Assembly (NCBI GenBank): GCA_030042855.1
Contig: JASHYU010000102.1
Coordinates: 1-7,763 of the forward strand
Length of the DNA stretch: 7,763 nt
From: Thermoplasmata archaeon
GTDB lineage: Archaea > Thermoplasmatota > Thermoplasmata > UBA184
Direction: 5' to 3'
Shown: positions 5,714 to 7,763 of the stretch, piece by piece
Layout of the letters: each line of letters begins with the position of its first letter
Numbering within the stretch: position 1 is the first letter of the stretch
Position numbers and translations under genes: made by a program
Notes under the pieces: generated by a model
What the model was told of the DNA's origin: nothing
What the model saw: only the letters and a program-made list of their open reading frames with translations
Database searches by the model: none

Positions 5714-7326
5714 CCGAACTCGTTCAGCATCCGCTGGACGCGTCGGGGCTCGGGCGGCGGGGGCGCGGCGCCCCGCTCCGCGTCCGCCTGGACCTTCTCG
5801 AGCATGTCGTGCATCCGGCGCTCCCGGGCGAACGCCGCGCGGTGGAGGCTCACGTCCCGGGTCCCCCCGGCCACGAGGACGACCGCCCGGCCGACGCGCG
5901 CGCGGCCCGTGCGTCCTCGCCGCTGGATCGTGCGGATCACGTCCGGGATCGGCTCGTAGAAGACGACGAGGTCGGTCGCGGGGATGTCGAGGCCTTCCTC
6001 CGCCACCGAGGTCGCGACGAGGCAGTTGATGTCCCCCGCCCGGAACCGATCGAGGATCGCGACCTGCTCCCGCTGGGAAAGGCCCTCGTCGTCCCCGTGG
6101 CTCGCTTGGCCCACGAAGCGCGCCGGTCGGACGCCGCTCCCCTCCCGACGCCCGAGCTCCGCGACGAGCCGGTCGACCGTGTCGCGGTACTGCGCGAAGA
6201 CGATCACGCGGGCGGTCGGGTTCCGCCCGAGCTCGTCCGCGACGATCTCGACGGTGCGCGCGATCTTGGGATGCTCGACCGTCATCGCGGTGAGCCGTCG
6301 GCGCACCTCCACCACGTCCGGGTCCTGGAGGAAGGCCCGCGCGCTCGGCGTCCAACGCCGGCCCCGTTCGGGTTCCTGGCGACGGAAGTACTCGCGCAGC
6401 GCGTCGACACCCTGGCTCTCGATCAGCTCGAGCGCGTGCAGGCCCTTCATCGCCGCGGCCTGGGCGGTCACGGCCTTCCAGACGAGCCCGGAGGCGGTGC
6501 CCGATGCGCGCCGTTCGGCCTCGATCATGCGATGGAGCCGGTTGCCGACCTCGAGGAGCGCGCGGCGGCTCGACTCCCCCGACGGCAGGAGGTCGAGCCC
6601 GCGCAGCACGTCGACCTGCCGCTGGACCGCGGCCCGGAGGAGCACGGCGAGGTGCCGCACCTCGGGCGGGACCGGGACCGTGACGGTCTCGACCCCGACC
6701 CCGTGGATGTAGGGGATGACATCCGCGTCGTGCTCCGTGCGGTACTCGAACCGCTCGATCGCGAGGTGAGCCCACACCTCGCGGATCCGCTCGAGGCTCC
6801 CGCCCGGCGACGCGGTCATCGCGAGGACCCGCGCCGCGGGGCCGGCCCGGTTCGCCGTGCCGATCGCGACGTACGGGTAGTCCCCGACCGACCGGTGCGC
6901 CTCGTCGAAGACGAGGAGCGAGAAGGTCGCGAGCGGGAAGTGTCCCTCGGCGAGGTCGTTCGCGATCACCTGGGGGGTCGCGACGACGACCTGCGGCGGC
7001 CGCAGCAGGTCCGCCCGGCGGTCCGGCGGGATCGCCCCGGTGAGCACAAGCGGCGCGGGCGCGAAGAGCGCCTCGGCGACGCTCCGGGCGTGCTGCACGA
7101 CGAGCGGGCGCGTGGGAGCGAGAAACAGGATCGATCGGTTGGGCTCCCGGAGGAGGAACTCCGCCATCACGCGGAGCGCGATCGTCGTCTTGCCGAGGCC
7201 GGTCGGCAGCACGACGAGCGTGTTGTGATCGACCGCGCGCCGGGCGATGTCGGCCTGGTAGCGCCGGTCCTCGAGCACCCCCGGTCGGATCCGCGGGTGC
7301 TCGACGGTCGCCATCGCCGACGCCAC
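5710..7326 (-). CDS. Hef/FANCM-type SF2 DNA helicase lacking the nuclease domain
   Basis: This is a superfamily 2 ATP-dependent helicase or translocase related to archaeal Hef and eukaryotic FANCM, which remodel stalled forks and branched DNA. Motifs in 538 residues: Q24 upstream of Walker A LPTGLGKTT (40-48), APTRPLVVQH (70-79), DEAH (141-144), TASPG (171-175), VIVFAQYRDT (374-383), ATSVAEEGLDIPATDLVVFYE (starts 438) and motif VI QRRGRTGR (468-475). The roughly 200-residue segment between the two RecA-like halves fits the Hef inserted domain. Classical Hef continues into an XPF-type nuclease and HhH region. Here the protein stops soon after the helicase core with a proline-rich linker and QRMLNEFG at the C-terminus, a PIP-box-like sequence. 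The start is GTG 7326, placed by the TATA-like element about 25 nt upstream; ATG 7314 (residue 5) is the alternative. Confidence 0.9.
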   Translation of the reverse strand: MASAMATVEHPRIRPGVLEDRRYQADIARRAVDHNTLVVLPTGLGKTTIALRVMAEFLLREPNRSILFLAPTRPLVVQHARSVAEALFAPAPLVLTGAIPPDRRADLLRPPQVVVATPQVIANDLAEGHFPLATFSLLVFDEAHRSVGDYPYVAIGTANRAGPAARVLAMTASPGGSLERIREVWAHLAIERFEYRTEHDADVIPYIHGVGVETVTVPVPPEVRHLAVLLRAAVQRQVDVLRGLDLLPSGESSRRALLEVGNRLHRMIEAERRASGTASGLVWKAVTAQAAAMKGLHALELIESQGVDALREYFRRQEPERGRRWTPSARAFLQDPDVVEVRRRLTAMTVEHPKIARTVEIVADELGRNPTARVIVFAQYRDTVDRLVAELGRREGSGVRPARFVGQASHGDDEGLSQREQVAILDRFRAGDINCLVATSVAEEGLDIPATDLVVFYEPIPDVIRTIQRRGRTGRARVGRAVVLVAGGTRDVSLHRAAFARERRMHDMLEKVQADAERGAAPPPPEPRRVQRMLNEFG

Positions 7327-7346
7327 CGCCGACAGAAGTCACCACG

Positions 7347-7356
7347 CCTTTATTGC
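7347..7356. promoter_or_regulatory. Shared TATA-like element between divergent helicase and glycosyltransferase genes
   Basis: CCTTTATTGC is the only AT-rich stretch in the 49-nt intergenic space. Its centre is about 25 nt from the helicase GTG on one side and about 25 nt from the glycosyltransferase ATG on the other. The plus orientation (CTTTATTG) is the better TATA match. The short repeat CCGGC-TAC-GCCGG (7360-7372) lies between the box and the glycosyltransferase start. No ribosome binding site is well placed for either gene. Confidence 0.5.
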
Positions 7357-7375
7357 GGCCCGGCTACGCCGGTCG

Positions 7376-7763
7376 ATGCTCCCGCTCGTGGCGGTCGTCC
7401 TCCTCGCGGCCGCGGCCATCCTGGTCCTCCTCTACCAGGGCGCCGCGATCGTGCTCGCCTACCAGATGCTCAAGATCGGGCCCGCGTCCGCGGATCGGCC
7501 CGACCGGCCCCGCCCCCGGGTCAGCGTCATCATCGCCGCCCGGAACGAGGAGGACCAGCTCCCGGCGACGCTCGCGACCCTGCGCGCCCAGGACTATCCC
7601 CACCTCGAGATCGTGGTCGTCGAGGAGGGCTCGACGGACCGGACCCGGGACGTGATCGCCGCCCACGCCCCGTCCGTGCGGCGGATCGAGCCGCCCGCCC
7701 TGCCGCCCGGATGGACCGGGAAGAACTGGGCCTGCTGGACCGGCGCGCAGGCGACCGAGGGGG
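7376..7763 (+). CDS. Family 2 glycosyltransferase, N-terminal part (runs off right edge)
   Basis: The 129 visible codons begin at ATG 7376. A hydrophobic segment of about 28 residues (MLPLVAVVLLAAAAILVLL and onward) should anchor the protein in the membrane. It is followed by the GT-A nucleotide-binding start VSVIIAARNEEDQLPATL (about 49-66) and VVVEEGSTDRT (about 82-92). Next comes PPGWTGKNWACWTGA, a pattern seen in HpnB-like and carotenoid or lipid glycosyltransferases. The enzyme should transfer a sugar from a nucleotide sugar to a lipid or similar membrane acceptor, with its catalytic domain on the cytoplasmic face. The usual DDGSTD reads EEGSTD here. The DxD metal site and the C-terminal half lie outside the window, so donor and acceptor cannot be judged. 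Transcription probably starts at or next to the ATG, from the element shared with the helicase gene. Confidence 0.87.
   Translation, partial: MLPLVAVVLLAAAAILVLLYQGAAIVLAYQMLKIGPASADRPDRPRPRVSVIIAARNEEDQLPATLATLRAQDYPHLEIVVVEEGSTDRTRDVIAAHAPSVRRIEPPALPPGWTGKNWACWTGAQATEG

Noticed and set aside
5015..7345. A 776-codon minus-strand open frame spanning the helicase and part of the dUTPase and regulator region
   Set aside because: It is Arg/Pro/Gly-rich without motifs and overlaps the well-supported helicase in another frame, as well as dut. It is a composition artefact.
7353..7655. Plus-strand 100-codon frame overlapping the glycosyltransferase start
   Set aside because: It is Ser/Arg-rich without motifs. 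The frame starting at 7376 encodes clear GT2 motifs and continues to the window edge.
1..7763. CRISPR array, insertion sequence, integrase site or toxin-antitoxin module
   Set aside because: No regularly spaced repeats, no terminal inverted repeats with a transposase, and no duplicated tRNA 3' end beside tRNA-Val were seen. All larger frames are explained by housekeeping-type families.

Overview
The window looks like GC-rich (roughly 70 % G+C by eye) chromosomal DNA from a euryarchaeal-type archaeon. The archaeal assignment rests on an archaeosine synthase (ArcS), a Bat/HTH-10 type regulator, a Hef-like helicase, a tRNA without encoded CCA, and several starts that look leaderless with a TATA-like box about 25-28 nt upstream. 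A Thermoplasmatota-like lineage is my best guess: Hef and ArcS are euryarchaeal traits, and the proteins lack the strong acidity expected of a haloarchaeon. This is inference only. No mobile element, CRISPR array or virus-like module is visible, and genes pack the window with no gap over about 90 bp.

Left part (1-4425, all minus strand): a possible quinone-biosynthesis pair starts at a GTG near 4425. It consists of a UbiD-family decarboxylase followed by a UbiA-family prenyltransferase, joined by a GTGA start/stop overlap. Next comes arcS, which has the one strong Shine-Dalgarno sequence in the window. Its stop codon lies inside the 5' end of a tRNA-Val(UAC) gene. After the tRNA, a further gene starts and leaves the window.

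Middle part (4426-5713, plus strand): a Bat-like HTH-10 regulator diverges from ubiD across a short promoter region carrying two opposed TATA-like elements and a small palindrome. A trimeric-type dUTPase follows. Its stop codon shares the tetranucleotide CTAG with the stop of the convergent helicase gene.

Right part (5710-7763): a Hef-type SF2 helicase without a nuclease domain (minus) and a family 2 glycosyltransferase (plus, cut by the window edge) diverge from one AT-rich element almost exactly midway between their start codons.

Functional themes are tRNA modification (arcS beside a tRNA it should modify), isoprenoid quinone synthesis (ubiD-ubiA), nucleotide-pool sanitation and fork repair (dut, Hef helicase), and lipid or envelope glycosylation (GT2). 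The genes are recognisable families. I see no convincing new multi-gene system; the points of interest are gene-architecture details, a rearranged Hef C-terminus and unusual residues in UbiD.
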